64,000 nucleotides of DNA from an uncultured beta proteobacterium (lineage in GTDB: Bacteria; Pseudomonadota; Gammaproteobacteria; Burkholderiales; Burkholderiaceae_B). Of this stretch, positions 35,055 through 46,156 are shown in pieces; the stretch's first letter is position 1, and each line of letters starts with the position of its first letter. Location of the stretch: assembly GCA_903821335.1 (NCBI GenBank), contig CAIJKV010000220.1, forward strand, positions 20,403 through 84,402. The letters are read 5' to 3'. The notes below the pieces were generated by a model. That model saw only the letters and a list, made by a program, of their open reading frames with translations. It made no database searches and was not told the DNA's origin. Position numbers and translations under genes: made by a program.

Positions 35055-36953
35055 ATGAATAAGAAACTGATAGACGCTGCTGGCGTCGCGGCGCTGATCA
35101 TCGCAACCTACGCTGCGGTCAGCTGGTACGCCGGGTCGCGCATCGAAGCCGACAACAGGGTCGCGGTCGAGGCACTCAATGCGCATCTCGCCAAGACATG
35201 GTCAGACCAGGTGCGCATTACACCGGTCACCTACAACCGCAGCATCTTTTCAAGTGAGGCAAGTTACGTTCTGACCTTGCCTGCGGCTGCGGACAATGGC
35301 GGCGTCAAACATGAGATCCTGATCCTCAACCATATTCAGCATGGGCCATTGCCGCTCGCCGAAATTAAGCTCGGTCATTTCAGCCCTCACCTTGCCTCAA
35401 TCCGTACGGTCATGGCGCCGACCCCCTTTACGGAACCCTTGTTCAAGCTCACCCAGGGTCGCTCACCGCTCGATGGTGACACACGTGTCGATTTTGACGG
35501 TGCCGCAGTGGTCACCTGGTCTCTGCTGCCCGTTGACTACACAGTGGGCGACACCCACACTGTGTTCAGCGGCGCACGCCTGAACGCCGACATCGGACGT
35601 AGTTTCAAGTCCTCACGCGGTGAACTGAAGGTAGAGGGCCTGAGCGTCACCAGAGGGGGCTCGAGCATCGAAATCAAGGGAGCCCGGCTACACACCGACA
35701 CACACTTTGGCACGTTTGGTTTGAATGTGGGAACAAGCGGCGCCACGGCTGAAAGTCTGAACGTGACGCTGGCGGGCAAACCAGCGGTCGCCGTCACGCG
35801 CATCGAGACACGCGTTGCCCTGACTGAGAACGGTCCGCTGCTCAATGGCGAAATGCACTATGACATCGGCTCACTTTCGGTCGACCAGAAAAACTGGGGC
35901 ACTCTGAGCCTGACGGCGCTTTATGACAAACTGGGTGGCGACGCGACAAAATCCCTGATTGACTTGAATAACAACCTGCTGGCGCGTTCAGTCAACAATG
36001 CGCCCGACGCCGACCTCGTCACGTCTGCCGATGTCAAGCAATTCTGGCAATACCTGCATACGCTTTTACAGCACAATCCAACGTTTCGGATCGCACCATT
36101 TTCCTGGAAATCGCCCGAGGGCGAAAGCCAGTTCAGCCTGAGTGCCACGTTTGCTGCTGCCGATCTGCATCCAGGGGGCATCGGCCTCGCAAGCAACCCG
36201 GTCCAGACACTTGATGCAACGCTGACGCTCTCGCGACCGATGATCGCAGGTCTGGTGACCGACGCCACGCAAGCCACAGGCGTTAATCCCGGGCAAGCAA
36301 AACTGCGCGCGGAAAAAGACCTCAAAACGTGGCTCCAGACGGCTGACCGTCTGAAACTCGGAAAAATGGAAGGTAACAACTTCGTCAGCAAACTAACGTA
36401 TGAAAAGCAGGTCTTCAAACTCAATGGGCAAGCCGCGCCGATGAACGCCTTCTGGTCATTCCTCGGTACCGTCGTACCCCCGGGCTGGATCAACGACGAC
36501 ATCGCAGCATCGCAGGATGGTCCGGATGGCACAGCGTCCATTCGGCATCTTGATCCATCCGTGATTGCGGCCATCCTGACGTCGGCGGAATTCACGTTCG
36601 AGGAAACCCGTGATGATCAGGGTGACCCGTTGCTCAAGGTTGCGCCGGGCAACTCAGGCGCTGCAAAAATCGAAATCAACTTTGTCGGCTGTGGCACCGA
36701 TCCCACCTGTGAAGATGTCCTGTTGCGCGCGACCTTCTCGCCCGACAAACCCGTCGCGCTAAAAGTCGTCAATGACTGGAACCTGCGCAATCGCTGGGCA
36801 CGCGCCTACGTCAACCAGAAGCATGAGGCGACCATCGAGATGGACATCAACGCGTATGGCGGAATCGGCAGGGATGCGCTTGAAGCCATGGTCAACACGT
36901 TCTTCAAGATTGTCGGTGACTTCTCAAAAGAACTGGACACCCCTGCACAGTAA
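35055..36953 (+). CDS. DUF945 (YdgA-like) family protein
   Basis: A 632-residue protein with an N-terminal membrane or signal segment (DAAGVAALIIATYAAVSWYAG) followed by a long, mostly beta-strand periplasmic part without cysteine-rich or catalytic motifs. Length, the SWYAG start and the HIQHGPLPL block match the DUF945/YdgA family, whose role is not established. It starts 29 bases after folA and could be read from the same promoter. A hairpin follows its stop. Confidence 0.75.
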   Translation: MNKKLIDAAGVAALIIATYAAVSWYAGSRIEADNRVAVEALNAHLAKTWSDQVRITPVTYNRSIFSSEASYVLTLPAAADNGGVKHEILILNHIQHGPLPLAEIKLGHFSPHLASIRTVMAPTPFTEPLFKLTQGRSPLDGDTRVDFDGAAVVTWSLLPVDYTVGDTHTVFSGARLNADIGRSFKSSRGELKVEGLSVTRGGSSIEIKGARLHTDTHFGTFGLNVGTSGATAESLNVTLAGKPAVAVTRIETRVALTENGPLLNGEMHYDIGSLSVDQKNWGTLSLTALYDKLGGDATKSLIDLNNNLLARSVNNAPDADLVTSADVKQFWQYLHTLLQHNPTFRIAPFSWKSPEGESQFSLSATFAAADLHPGGIGLASNPVQTLDATLTLSRPMIAGLVTDATQATGVNPGQAKLRAEKDLKTWLQTADRLKLGKMEGNNFVSKLTYEKQVFKLNGQAAPMNAFWSFLGTVVPPGWINDDIAASQDGPDGTASIRHLDPSVIAAILTSAEFTFEETRDDQGDPLLKVAPGNSGAAKIEINFVGCGTDPTCEDVLLRATFSPDKPVALKVVNDWNLRNRWARAYVNQKHEATIEMDINAYGGIGRDALEAMVNTFFKIVGDFSKELDTPAQ

Positions 36954-36971
36954 GCAGAGCCGGGCGCGGCG

Positions 36972-36998
36972 CAATCCCGCCTGTCAATGGCGGGATTG
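36972..36998. terminator. Hairpin between convergent DUF945 and gcvP genes
   Basis: CAATCCCGCC and GGCGGGATTG pair over 10 bases with a 7-base loop. It lies in the 75-base gap between two convergent genes and could serve both directions. A clear T-run is missing on either side. Confidence 0.5.
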
Positions 36999-37028
36999 TG
37001 CCGGCCTGCTGAACCAGAACGACTCAGG

Positions 37029-39902
37029 TCAGGCGTAGGCCTCGACCGGTGCGCAAGCACAAACCAGGTTGCGATCACCCCAGGCATTGTCGACACGCCC
37101 AACCGGTGGCCAGTACTTGTTGTCGCGCAGGCTTTTTACCGGATAGGCCGCCTGCTGACGCGGATAGTCGTGATGCCATTCTTCGGCAAGCAGCATCTGC
37201 GCAGTGTGTGGGGCGTTCTTGAGTACGTTGTCCGTTTTGTCGCGCTCACCGCGCTCAATCTGTGCAATTTCCTGACGAATGGAAATCATGGCGTCGATGA
37301 AACGGTCAAGCTCACTCAGGCTTTCTGATTCCGTTGGTTCGACCATCAGGGTTCCGGCCACTGGAAAGCTCATGGTCGGTGCGTGAAAACCATAGTCCAT
37401 CAGCCGCTTGGCAATGTCCTCGGCCGAAATCCCTGCGCTGTCCTTGACGGGATGCATGTCCAGAATGCATTCGTGCGCGATGCGTCCGTAGCGCCCCGTA
37501 TACAGCACCGGATAGTGAGGCGCCAGTCGGCAAGCCACGTAATTGGCGCTCAGGATGGCGATTTCGGTTGCGCGACGCAAGCCTTCGGCACCCATCAGCG
37601 CAATGTAGATGAAGGGGATCGGCAAAATACTGGCAGAGCCAAACGGCGCCGCAGACACCGGCCCGACGGGAACCTCGCCCTGCAATGCGCCCTGCTCACC
37701 GACGACCCCGGGCAAAAACGGGGCGAGATGACTGCGCACCGCGACCGGACCGACACCCGGGCCGCCGCCACCATGGGGGATGCAGAACGTCTTGTGCAGG
37801 TTCAGATGCGAAACATCGCTGCCAAACTTGCCAGGCTGGGCCACGCCAACCATCGCATTCATGTTGGCGCCATCCATGTACACCTGGCCGCCTGCGTCGT
37901 GGATCAGGCCGCAGATGCGCGTAATAGACTCTTCAAACACGCCGTGCGTCGAGGGATAGGTGATCATGAGGGCGGCAAGACGATCGCCGACCTGTGCAAT
38001 CTTGCCTTCAAGGTCAGTGAGATCCACGTTGCCTTGCGCGTCAGAGGCGACCACGACGACCTCCATCCCGACCATATTGGCCGAAGCGGGATTCGTGCCA
38101 TGGGCGGAGGAAGGAATCAGGCAAACATCACGTTGGTGCTGTCCAGTTGAACGATGGAATGCGCGAATCGCGAGTAGCCCGGCATACTCGCCCTGCGCAC
38201 CAGAGTTGGGCTGCAGACTGATGGCGTCGTAACCCGTAATCTCGCATAAAGCACTCGACAGACGCTCGATCATCGACTGATAACCACGTGTCTGGTCCGA
38301 CGGCGCAAAGGGATGGATGCAAGCGAACTCTGGCCAGGTGATGGGAATCATCTCGGCGGTTGCATTGAGTTTCATGGTGCACGAACCAAGTGGAATCATG
38401 GTGCGGTCGAGCGCCAGGTCTTTATCGGCAAGCTTGCGCAGGTAGCGCAACATGTCGGTCTCGGACTGGATACTTGAAAACACAGGGTGCGTCAGGATCG
38501 GCTCTTGTCGCTGAACGGCATCAGGGATGCCAGGCAGCACCATTGCTTGCACCGCGTCCCAGTTGACTGCGGGGGCGGGCTTGGCCATGGCGTCGGCAAA
38601 CAGCCCCGTCAGGGTTGCCAGATCGACAGCCGTCACCGTTTCGTCAAGCGAGATCGCAACGTGCGTGGCGTCGACATGCCGCAAGTTCAGGCCAGCGTGA
38701 CGTGCAGCTTGAAGGACTTGGGCAGTCAGCGCACCCGTTTCGAGCCACAGCGTATCGAAGTACGTGTCATTGAGAACCTTGACGCCAACCGCCGCCAACA
38801 CCTGACGCAACGCCGCTGTGTACTGATGCACGCGAAGTGCGATCGCGGCAATGCCAGCCGGGCCGTGCCACAGCGCGTACATGCTTGACATCACGGCCAG
38901 CAACACCTGAGCCGTACAGATATTTGACGTCGCTTTTTCACGGCGAATATGCTGCTCACGTGTTTGCAAGGCCAGGCGCAGCGCCGGGTTGCCATGCACG
39001 TCCCTGGACACGCCAACCAGACGACCTGGCATGTTGCGCTTGAAGGCGTCTTTGCACGCCATGAAGCCAGCATGGGGGCCACCAAAACCAAAAGGTACGC
39101 CAAAACGCTGTGCCGAACCGATCGCGATATCGGCGCCCCACTGGCCTGGTGCAGTCATGAGCGCCAGCGCCAGCAAGTCCGTCGCGCAGGCGACTACGCC
39201 ACCCTGGGCATGAACCTGCTCGGTCAGCGCGCGGTAATCCACCACCGTGCCGAGCGAATGTGGGTACTGAACCAACAAGCCAAAGCATGCTGGCACGCCT
39301 TGCAATTCGTCGCCCACGACCAGTTCGATATCGAGGCCATCCGCACGCGTACGGATGACTTCGATTGTCTGTGGATGACAATGCGAGGAAACAAAAAATA
39401 CTTTGCTCTCTGCACGAGAAGCGCGACGCGCCAGCGCCATGGCCTCGGCCGCTGCGGTGCCTTCATCGAGCAACGATGCATTGGCGATGTCGAGCCCAGT
39501 CAGATCCGCCACCATGGTCTGGTAGTTCAGGATAGCTTCGAGGCGGCCCTGGGAAATCTCTGGCTGGTAAGGCGTATAGGCCGTGTACCAGGCTGGATTT
39601 TCAAGAATATTGCGCAGGATGACATTGGGCGTATGGGTCCCGTAATATCCCTGGCCGATGTAATTGCGAAAGACCTTGTTGGTTGCAGCCAGCGCCTTCA
39701 GTTCAGCCAGCACATCCGCCTCGTCGCGCGGACCGGGCAAACCAAGCGGGCGCGACATGCGGATATTGGCAGGCACGACCTCCTGCATCAACGCCTCAAG
39801 TGTTGGCACGCCGACTGCGGCCAGCATGACCGCCTGGTCCAGGGCACCCGGACCGATGTGGCGCTGTATAAATTCGTGGGACGTATCGAGAGCATGTGAC
39901 AT
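37029..39902 (-). CDS. gcvP: Glycine dehydrogenase (decarboxylating), P protein
   Basis: The 957-residue PLP enzyme decarboxylates glycine and hands the aminomethyl group to GcvH. It shows FIQRHIGPG at the N-terminus, [38 protein letters not shown], and the PLP Lys in [20 protein letters not shown] start at 39902 ([11 protein letters not shown]); the ATG at 39962 overlaps gcvH and is less likely. It is the last gene of gcvT-gcvH-gcvP; the gap to gcvH is only ten bases. Expression should respond to glycine through the riboswitch upstream of gcvT. Confidence 0.97.
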   Translation of the reverse strand: MSHALDTSHEFIQRHIGPGALDQAVMLAAVGVPTLEALMQEVVPANIRMSRPLGLPGPRDEADVLAELKALAATNKVFRNYIGQGYYGTHTPNVILRNILENPAWYTAYTPYQPEISQGRLEAILNYQTMVADLTGLDIANASLLDEGTAAAEAMALARRASRAESKVFFVSSHCHPQTIEVIRTRADGLDIELVVGDELQGVPACFGLLVQYPHSLGTVVDYRALTEQVHAQGGVVACATDLLALALMTAPGQWGADIAIGSAQRFGVPFGFGGPHAGFMACKDAFKRNMPGRLVGVSRDVHGNPALRLALQTREQHIRREKATSNICTAQVLLAVMSSMYALWHGPAGIAAIALRVHQYTAALRQVLAAVGVKVLNDTYFDTLWLETGALTAQVLQAARHAGLNLRHVDATHVAISLDETVTAVDLATLTGLFADAMAKPAPAVNWDAVQAMVLPGIPDAVQRQEPILTHPVFSSIQSETDMLRYLRKLADKDLALDRTMIPLGSCTMKLNATAEMIPITWPEFACIHPFAPSDQTRGYQSMIERLSSALCEITGYDAISLQPNSGAQGEYAGLLAIRAFHRSTGQHQRDVCLIPSSAHGTNPASANMVGMEVVVVASDAQGNVDLTDLEGKIAQVGDRLAALMITYPSTHGVFEESITRICGLIHDAGGQVYMDGANMNAMVGVAQPGKFGSDVSHLNLHKTFCIPHGGGGPGVGPVAVRSHLAPFLPGVVGEQGALQGEVPVGPVSAAPFGSASILPIPFIYIALMGAEGLRRATEIAILSANYVACRLAPHYPVLYTGRYGRIAHECILDMHPVKDSAGISAEDIAKRLMDYGFHAPTMSFPVAGTLMVEPTESESLSELDRFIDAMISIRQEIAQIERGERDKTDNVLKNAPHTAQMLLAEEWHHDYPRQQAAYPVKSLRDNKYWPPVGRVDNAWGDRNLVCACAPVEAYA

Positions 39903-39912
39903 GTTGATCGCC

Positions 39913-40293
39913 TTAACCTGCGTCGACGACAGCCTGATAGGCCTCTGCATCAAGCAGGCCATTCACCTCGTCGGGATTGGTGGCCCTGAGCTTAAAAATC
40001 CAGGTGCCATAGGGGTCGCCATTGATCTGGTCGGGTGCATCGTTCAGGGCCGTGTTGAAGGCCACAATTTCACCTGCGACTGGAGCATAAATGTCGGAGG
40101 CGGCCTTGACCGACTCGACCACACCCGCTGTATCACCCGCAGCCAGCTTGGCACCCACGCGAACATCGCCCACGAAGACCAGGTCGCCGAGCTGTTCCTG
40201 AGCGGGGCCGGTAATGCCGACCAACATGACATCGCCCTCGGCCCTGATCCATTCATGTGAGCTGGCGTATTTGCGATCGTTGGGAATGCTCAT
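39913..40293 (-). CDS. gcvH: Glycine cleavage system H protein
   Basis: The 126-residue lipoyl carrier shuttles the aminomethyl group between P, T and L proteins. The lipoylation Lys is in [21 protein letters not shown], and [14 protein letters not shown] is the family N-terminus. GGAGCA precedes the start. It lies between gcvT and gcvP; the 137-base gap to gcvT holds nothing I can name. Confidence 0.96.
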   Translation of the reverse strand: MSIPNDRKYASSHEWIRAEGDVMLVGITGPAQEQLGDLVFVGDVRVGAKLAAGDTAGVVESVKAASDIYAPVAGEIVAFNTALNDAPDQINGDPYGTWIFKLRATNPDEVNGLLDAEAYQAVVDAG

Positions 40294-40430
40294 GAAATGC
40301 TCCTGAAAATTCTTGTTTGAATAAATGATTAAAAGTGGTCGGGCCCTGCGGCCAAGTTTGAATCTAACTCTACATTGGACTCGGAGTCGAAATCTGACGA
40401 TAGCCTTGCAAAATTAGACAACAATGCCCG

Positions 40431-41528
40431 TCAACCATGCGTGACTGGCTGTCCATTGCGCACAAAGGGCAATTTGCAAACCTGTGCCGGTACCCATTTC
40501 CCGCGAATATCGATCTCGACGGCGTCCCCCGGAGCCACACCCTGAGGCAACCGTGCGAAACCGATTGAATAACCCAGAGTCGGGGACATGGTGCCGCTGG
40601 TGACCTCGCCCAGGCCAAGCTTGGTGCGCACAACCATGTGGGCGCGCATGACGCCGCGTTCAAGCAGCTTGAGGCCCAGGAACGGTTTCGGATCAGCGAA
40701 CTGTTCAAGGGCCGCACGACCGATGAAGTCCCGTTCAGCGTCTTGCATGGATAGCGTCCAGGTCAGCCCGGCCTGATCGGGGTGAATCAGCTCATCCATA
40801 TCCTGGCCATAGAGATTCATGCCCGCTTCGAGGCGCAGCGTGTCACGCGCGCCCAGGCCACAGGGTTGCACACCCTGCGCCAGCAAATCTTTCCATAAGG
40901 TCGCGACCTGATCAGCCGGCAAAACAATTTCCAAGCCATCTTCGCCGGTGTAGCCGGTGCGTGCCACGAACGCGTCAGGCATCGCTACAGCGAAAAATGG
41001 CTTCAGCGGTTCGGTCGCGGCGCGCCACGCCGGCCGCGTCGACCAGACCCTGGCGCGGGCGTTTGGCCCTTGCACAGCCACCATGGCCAGGTCACGACGG
41101 GGCGTGACGGTAACCTGATAGCCACCCGTGACGGCCACACGGTGCATCCAGGCAATATCTTTATCGGCCGTGCCGGCATTGACGACCACCCGCCAGGCGA
41201 CAGGCGAAAAAAAATAGATGATCAGGTCATCGATCACGCCGCCTTGCGGGTTCAACATACAGGAATACAGTGCCTTGCCAGGCTGAGTCAGGCGGGCCAC
41301 GTCATTGGCAACCAGTTTACGCAGAAAGGGCGTGGCGTCAGGCCCCGCAACATCGACGTTGAGCATGTGCGAGACGTCGAATACGCCCGCGTCGCGGCGC
41401 ACCGCATGGTGCTCTTCGATTTGCGAGCCGTAATGGACAGGCATGTCCCAGCCACCAAAGTCGACCATACGCGCGCCAGCAGCGACATGTTCAGGGGCAA
41501 GGGGGGTACGTTTCAGGGCGGCAGACAT
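40431..41528 (-). CDS. gcvT: Aminomethyltransferase (glycine cleavage T protein)
   Basis: The 365-residue tetrahydrofolate-dependent enzyme releases ammonia and makes methylene-THF. It shows [72 protein letters not shown] and the C-terminal [18 protein letters not shown] start at 41528 behind GGAG (the ATG at 41576 lies in the leader). It is the first gene of the operon and follows the tandem glycine riboswitch. Confidence 0.96.
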   Translation of the reverse strand: MSAALKRTPLAPEHVAAGARMVDFGGWDMPVHYGSQIEEHHAVRRDAGVFDVSHMLNVDVAGPDATPFLRKLVANDVARLTQPGKALYSCMLNPQGGVIDDLIIYFFSPVAWRVVVNAGTADKDIAWMHRVAVTGGYQVTVTPRRDLAMVAVQGPNARARVWSTRPAWRAATEPLKPFFAVAMPDAFVARTGYTGEDGLEIVLPADQVATLWKDLLAQGVQPCGLGARDTLRLEAGMNLYGQDMDELIHPDQAGLTWTLSMQDAERDFIGRAALEQFADPKPFLGLKLLERGVMRAHMVVRTKLGLGEVTSGTMSPTLGYSIGFARLPQGVAPGDAVEIDIRGKWVPAQVCKLPFVRNGQPVTHG

Positions 41529-41604
41529 CAGGCAGACTCCAGGGGACCCAAGCGAAAGGCAGGTCGAGAGACGCACCGGCGCGACACGCGCCAGTGAACG
41601 AACA

Positions 41605-41842
41605 ATCTATCCGCCCCTCTGTCCTTTTGCCTGAGAGTTGCCCCGCACGGAATGCGGGTGTGCACCTTCGGCGCCCGTGGTGGCCAGCAAGCGGCCGCGG
41701 GTCTCTCCAGAGTGCTGTGCTGGTTGGACACTGTTGCGTATCAAGCCAATGCAGACTGCGGTATGGGGGGCCTGAGCGATTCTGGGCGAATTGCGCCTTC
41801 GGCGGCAACCCTGACTCTGGATTGCGCTCTCCCGCAAACTGC
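41605..41842 (-). promoter_or_regulatory. Tandem glycine riboswitch of gcvT
   Basis: On the minus strand two aptamers precede gcvT. The first (about 41842-41765) has GGGAGAG, GCCGCCGAAGGCGCAA and CTCAGGC. The second (about 41716-41612) has CTGGAGAGAC, GGCGCCGAAGGTGC and the well-known ACTCTCAGGCAAAAGGACAG ending. The second ends about 85 bases before the gcvT start. The glycine riboswitch class usually turns on gcv expression when glycine is high. The remaining bases of 41529-41928 hold no gene. Confidence 0.92.
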
Positions 41843-41928
41843 GTTCACAGCCATGCCAGCATACCGCGAAAACCCTGCCGACTTCAACCTTGGCGCACTC
41901 AAGCCAGTGCTCGCGGGGGATGACTGGT

Positions 41929-43119
41929 CTAGAGGCTGCGTCCGCAGGCCACTGCCGACGACCACGCCCACTGGAAGTTGTAGCCACCGAGCCAACCCGT
42001 GACATCGACGACTTCGCCTATGAAATGCAGGCCGGGGACAGACTTGGCCTGCAAGCTTCGCTGATCCAGGCCCCGGGTGTCCACCCCGCCCCGCATCACT
42101 TCAGCCTTTTTGTACCCGGCGGTGCCGCTGGGCACCAGAGACCAGGCCTGAATACGCTGACCCAGTTCGCGCAGCACACGATCAGGCGCGTCGGCCATGC
42201 GCAGGACTGCCTGTTCACCCAACCACTGTTCGGCCAGCCGTCTGGGCCAACTGGCAGACAAAACAGTGCCCAGCTGCTGTCGATTACCGGATTTGGCTGC
42301 GATCAACAAGTCTGTAATCTGCTGTCCTGGTGCGAGATCAAGCTCGATCGGCTCGCCAGGTTGCCAGTAGCTGGAAATCTGCAAAATGCCGGGGCCTGAC
42401 AGCCCGCGATGGGTAAACAGGACATCTTCAAGAAAAGTCTGGCGCCCACGCCCCCGGCCCGTCGAAACACCGGCCTCAAGGGCGACACCGGCAAGCTCGC
42501 TGAAATGTTCCCAGGCAACGCCATCAAAGGTAAGCGGCACCAGTGCCGGGCGCGGCTCGACGACCTTCAGTCCGAACTGACGCGCGATTTTCAGGCCAAA
42601 ATCGGTCGCGCCCAGCTGCGGAATAGCCAGGCCACCCGTGGCAATCACCAGACGTGTGGCCCGCAATTCGCCCTGGCTGGTTGCGAGCAAAAAGGCTCCG
42701 TTCGCCTCGTGGGTGACCTGCGCCACGCTGCAAGGCATGCGCCACGCAACACCCGCACGGTCGCACTCAGTGCGCAACATATCGATGATGGACTGGCTGC
42801 TGTCATTGCAAAACAGTTGGCCGCGATGCTTTTCGTGCCAGGCAATGCCGTGGCTGTTGACCAGCCCAATGAAGTCCTGTGGCGTATAGCCCGCCAGGGC
42901 CGACTTGCAGAAGTGCGGGTTGGCCGAGAGGAAGTTCTCGGGTCCGACGCGACGATTGGTGAAGTTGCAGCGTCCACCACCCGATATGCGAATTTTTTCC
43001 GCAAGCGTGCCAGAATGGTCTAGCAGGACGACACGCCGGCCCCGTTGCGCGGCGACCGCCGCGCACATCATGCCGGCCGCACCCGCGCCGAGGACCGCAA
43101 CGTCAAACTGCTGCATCAT
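41929..43119 (-). CDS. NAD(P)/FAD-dependent oxidoreductase, HI0933/BaiN-like
   Basis: The 396-residue flavoprotein has the dinucleotide motif VAVLGAGAAGMMCAAVAAQRG, the family hallmark KIRISGGGRCNFTN, ATGGLAIPQLGATDFG and the C-terminal GLHFIGEVVDVTGWLGGYNFQWAWSSA. Members are widespread but mostly uncharacterised; BaiN-type enzymes are linked to steroid and tRNA reduction in some reports, which need not apply here. It stands alone between the gcv leader and the decarboxylase gene. Confidence 0.88.
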   Translation of the reverse strand: MMQQFDVAVLGAGAAGMMCAAVAAQRGRRVVLLDHSGTLAEKIRISGGGRCNFTNRRVGPENFLSANPHFCKSALAGYTPQDFIGLVNSHGIAWHEKHRGQLFCNDSSQSIIDMLRTECDRAGVAWRMPCSVAQVTHEANGAFLLATSQGELRATRLVIATGGLAIPQLGATDFGLKIARQFGLKVVEPRPALVPLTFDGVAWEHFSELAGVALEAGVSTGRGRGRQTFLEDVLFTHRGLSGPGILQISSYWQPGEPIELDLAPGQQITDLLIAAKSGNRQQLGTVLSASWPRRLAEQWLGEQAVLRMADAPDRVLRELGQRIQAWSLVPSGTAGYKKAEVMRGGVDTRGLDQRSLQAKSVPGLHFIGEVVDVTGWLGGYNFQWAWSSAVACGRSL

Positions 43120-43165
43120 CGGGCGGTCATCGCGCCAGCCACCTGTTCCTGATTGGCGCGCGTCA

Positions 43166-45427
43166 TCAGTTTTCGATCAGGCAGTCGACGTAATAGCGTT
43201 TGCCGCCGTCAGGGGTTGCCTCGTCAGCCAGACCATGCACATAGGTTTCAAACCCGGGATATTTCTGGTTGAACTCGCACGCGAACTGAAGATACTGCAC
43301 GATCGTCTTGTTGAAACGCTCACCAGGAATCAGCAGCGGGATGCCCGGTGGGTAAGGTGTCAGCAACACGCCCGTGACGCGGCCTTCAAGCGCGTCGATG
43401 GACACGCGCTCGACCTCGCGATGGGCCATCCTGGCGAACGCATCCGAAGGCTTCAGGGCCGGGATCATGTCGCTCAGGTACATCTCAGTCGTCAGTCGTG
43501 CCACGTCGTGGTCACGGTAAGAGACATGGATCTGCTGGCACAGGTCGCGCAAACCCAGGCGTTCATACTGGCGATGCACTTTGCAGAAATCAGGAAGAAT
43601 GCGCCACAACGGCTGATTGCGATCGTAGTCGTCCTTGAACTGCTGCAAAGCCGTCAGCAACGTGTTCCAGCGACCCTTGGTAATGCCGATGGTGAACATG
43701 ATGAAGAATGAATACAGCCCGGTTTTTTCAACCACCACGCCATGTTCGGTCAGAAACTTGGAAACCAGTGCGGCCGGAATACCGGTTTCGCCAAAGCTGC
43801 CCGACATGTCCAGGCCCGGCGTGACAATGGTCGCCTTGATCGGGTCCAGCATGTTGAAGTCCTTGGCAAGGTCGCCAAAGCCGTGCCAGTGGCCATTGGC
43901 CTCAAGCATCCAGTCGTCCTGTGTACCGATGCCCTTGGCGACCAGCTGGTCTGGGCCCCAGACCTGGAACCACCAGTCACTGTCACCATATTCAAGGTCG
44001 ACCTTGCGCATAGCGCGCCGGAAGTCCAGCGCCTCGCGGATGCTTTCTTCAACCAAAGCCGTGCCGCCCGGGGCTTCCATCATGGCAGCCGCCACGTCGC
44101 ACGAAGCGATAATGGCGTATTGCGGCGAGGTCGAGGTGTGCATCAGGTACGCCTCGTTAAAGATGTTGCGATCGAGCTTGCGCGTCTCGGGTTCCTGCAC
44201 AATGATCTGCGAGGCCTGAGAAATGCCCGCCAGCAGTTTGTGCGTCGAGTGCGTGGCAAACACCATGGAATTGGCGCTGCGCGGACGGTTCAGGCCTATC
44301 GCGTGCATGTCCTGGTAGAACGTGTGGAACGAGGCGTGCGGCAGCCACGCTTCGTCAAAATGCAGCGTGTCTATCGTGTCCCCGAGCTTTTCCTTGATCA
44401 TCTCGACGTTGTAGATGACGCCGTCGTAGGTGCTTTGGGTCAGCGTCAGGATGCGCGGGTTCTTGTTCTTGACTTTGCTCGCGAACGGATTGGCCTCGAT
44501 TTTCTTGCGGATACTTTCGGGCTCGAATTCAGACAGCGGGATCGGGCCAATAATGCCCAGGTGGTTACGCGTCGGGCGCAGGAACACCGGGATCGCGCCG
44601 GTCATCGTGATGGCGTGCAAAATTGACTTGTGGCAGTTGCGGTCGACCACCACGATATCGTCCGCAGCCACGTTAGCGTGCCAGACGATCTTGTTGGAAG
44701 TCGACGTGCCGTTGGTGACGAAGTAGCAATGATCGGCGTTGAAAATGCGCGCGGCGTTGAGCTCTGACTCGGCAATCGGGCCGGTGTGGTCGAGCAACTG
44801 ACCCAGTTCATCGACCGCGTTGCAGACGTCGGCGCGCAACATATTTTCACCGAAGAACTGGTGAAACATCTGCCCGACCGGACTTTTGAGAAAAGCCACG
44901 CCGCCTGAATGACCCGGACAATGCCACGAATAGGAGCCGTCTTGCGCGTACTTGACCAGTTCGCGGAAAAACGGCGGCGGCAGGCTGTCGACATAGCTGC
45001 GCGCTTCGCGAATGATGTGACGCGCCACAAATTCGGGCGTGTCTTCAAACATATGGATGAACCCGTGCAGTTCGCGCAGGATATCGTTGGGGATGTGTTC
45101 CGAAGTGCGCGTTTCGCCGTAAAGATAGATCGGGATCTCGGCGTTACGAAAGCGCAGTTCGCCGATGAACGTACGCAGGTTCTTGATGGCACCGGCCACA
45201 TCCTCGGGCGAGTCAACGTCGAACTCCTCGTCGTCGATCGACAAGATGAACGCGCTGGCCCGACTTTGCTGCTGCGCAAACGAACTCAGGTCACCGTAGC
45301 TGGTGACACCGATGACTTCCATGCCCTCGGCTTCGATCGCCGAGGCCAGCGCGCGAACACCGAGCCCCGAGGCGTTCTCGGAACGGTAGTCTTCATCGAT
45401 GATGAAAATAGGAAAACGAAATTTCAT
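43166..45427 (-). CDS. Orn/Lys/Arg decarboxylase, AdiA/CadA-like
   Basis: A 753-residue PLP fold-I decarboxylase. It has the N-terminal response-regulator-like wing domain (KFRFPIFIIDEDYRSENASGLGVRALASAIE), then GHSGGVAFLKSPVG, VTNGTSTSNKIV, DEAWLPHA and the PLP Lys in ATHSTHKLLAGISQASQI, with TPYPPGIPLLIPGE near the C-terminus. It forms a diamine or agmatine from a basic amino acid; lysine, ornithine and arginine cannot be separated by eye. I start at 45427, where family members begin. It follows dcd on the same strand, the order seen in related genomes. Confidence 0.9.
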   Translation of the reverse strand: MKFRFPIFIIDEDYRSENASGLGVRALASAIEAEGMEVIGVTSYGDLSSFAQQQSRASAFILSIDDEEFDVDSPEDVAGAIKNLRTFIGELRFRNAEIPIYLYGETRTSEHIPNDILRELHGFIHMFEDTPEFVARHIIREARSYVDSLPPPFFRELVKYAQDGSYSWHCPGHSGGVAFLKSPVGQMFHQFFGENMLRADVCNAVDELGQLLDHTGPIAESELNAARIFNADHCYFVTNGTSTSNKIVWHANVAADDIVVVDRNCHKSILHAITMTGAIPVFLRPTRNHLGIIGPIPLSEFEPESIRKKIEANPFASKVKNKNPRILTLTQSTYDGVIYNVEMIKEKLGDTIDTLHFDEAWLPHASFHTFYQDMHAIGLNRPRSANSMVFATHSTHKLLAGISQASQIIVQEPETRKLDRNIFNEAYLMHTSTSPQYAIIASCDVAAAMMEAPGGTALVEESIREALDFRRAMRKVDLEYGDSDWWFQVWGPDQLVAKGIGTQDDWMLEANGHWHGFGDLAKDFNMLDPIKATIVTPGLDMSGSFGETGIPAALVSKFLTEHGVVVEKTGLYSFFIMFTIGITKGRWNTLLTALQQFKDDYDRNQPLWRILPDFCKVHRQYERLGLRDLCQQIHVSYRDHDVARLTTEMYLSDMIPALKPSDAFARMAHREVERVSIDALEGRVTGVLLTPYPPGIPLLIPGERFNKTIVQYLQFACEFNQKYPGFETYVHGLADEATPDGGKRYYVDCLIEN

Positions 45428-45521
45428 GCGAACGGCCCCGCGAACAATCTGAATATGGATGGGATCGAGCGAGTGGTGGGCCCGATTTCGCAACTTTGAT
45501 GACAACCGCCCCGCTGGCGGG

Positions 45522-46085
45522 TCAGGTGCGCGGCAACGTCACGCCGCGCTGGCCCTGGTATTTACCGCCGCGATCCTTGTAGGACGTCGAGCAGATTTCG
45601 TCGCTTTCAAAGAAAAGCATCTGTGCGCAACCCTCGCCCGCGTAGATCTTCGCCGGCAAGGGCGTGGTGTTCGAGAACTCGAGCGTCACATGGCCTTCCC
45701 ATTCGGGTTCGAGCGGGGTCACGTTGACGATGATGCCGCAACGGGCGTAGGTACTTTTGCCCAGGCAAATCGTCAGCACACTGCGCGGAATGCGGAAATA
45801 TTCAACCGTGCGCGCCAGCGCGAACGAGTTCGGCGGGATGATGCAGATATCACCCTCGAAACTCACAAACGATTTCTCGTCGAAATTCTTTGGATCAACA
45901 ATCGTCGAGTTGATGTTGGTAAAGATCTTGAATTCGTTGGCGCAGCGCACGTCATAGCCGTAGCTGCTGGTGCCGTAACTGACGATGCGACCGGATGCAT
46001 TCGAACGCACCTGGCCAGGCTCAAACGGCTCGATCATGCCAGTTTGAGACTGGCGGCGAATCCAGTTGTCGCTTTTGATGGTCAT
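45522..46085 (-). CDS. dcd: dCTP deaminase
   Basis: The 187-residue trimeric enzyme deaminates dCTP to dUTP, the source of dUMP for ThyA. Motifs are [17 protein letters not shown], the substrate loop [42 protein letters not shown] with catalytic Glu, and [15 protein letters not shown]. Length is standard. It lies downstream of apbC; a TAAAAT at about 46124-46129 (minus) after a small hairpin may be its -10. Confidence 0.96.
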   Translation of the reverse strand: MTIKSDNWIRRQSQTGMIEPFEPGQVRSNASGRIVSYGTSSYGYDVRCANEFKIFTNINSTIVDPKNFDEKSFVSFEGDICIIPPNSFALARTVEYFRIPRSVLTICLGKSTYARCGIIVNVTPLEPEWEGHVTLEFSNTTPLPAKIYAGEGCAQMLFFESDEICSTSYKDRGGKYQGQRGVTLPRT

Positions 46086-46129
46086 GACCGACCGCCTTTG
46101 AATTAAATAGTCGAGAGGGCGGATTTTAC

Positions 46130-46150
46130 CCCCGCTGGCGACAAGCGGGG
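46130..46150 (-). terminator. Small hairpin between apbC and dcd
   Basis: CCCCGCT and AGCGGGG pair with a 7-base loop just after the apbC stop. There is no T-run on the minus strand; the next bases are GGTAAAATCC, so it could separate the two transcripts or simply lie in the dcd leader. Confidence 0.3.
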
Positions 46151-46156
46151 ATGGGG

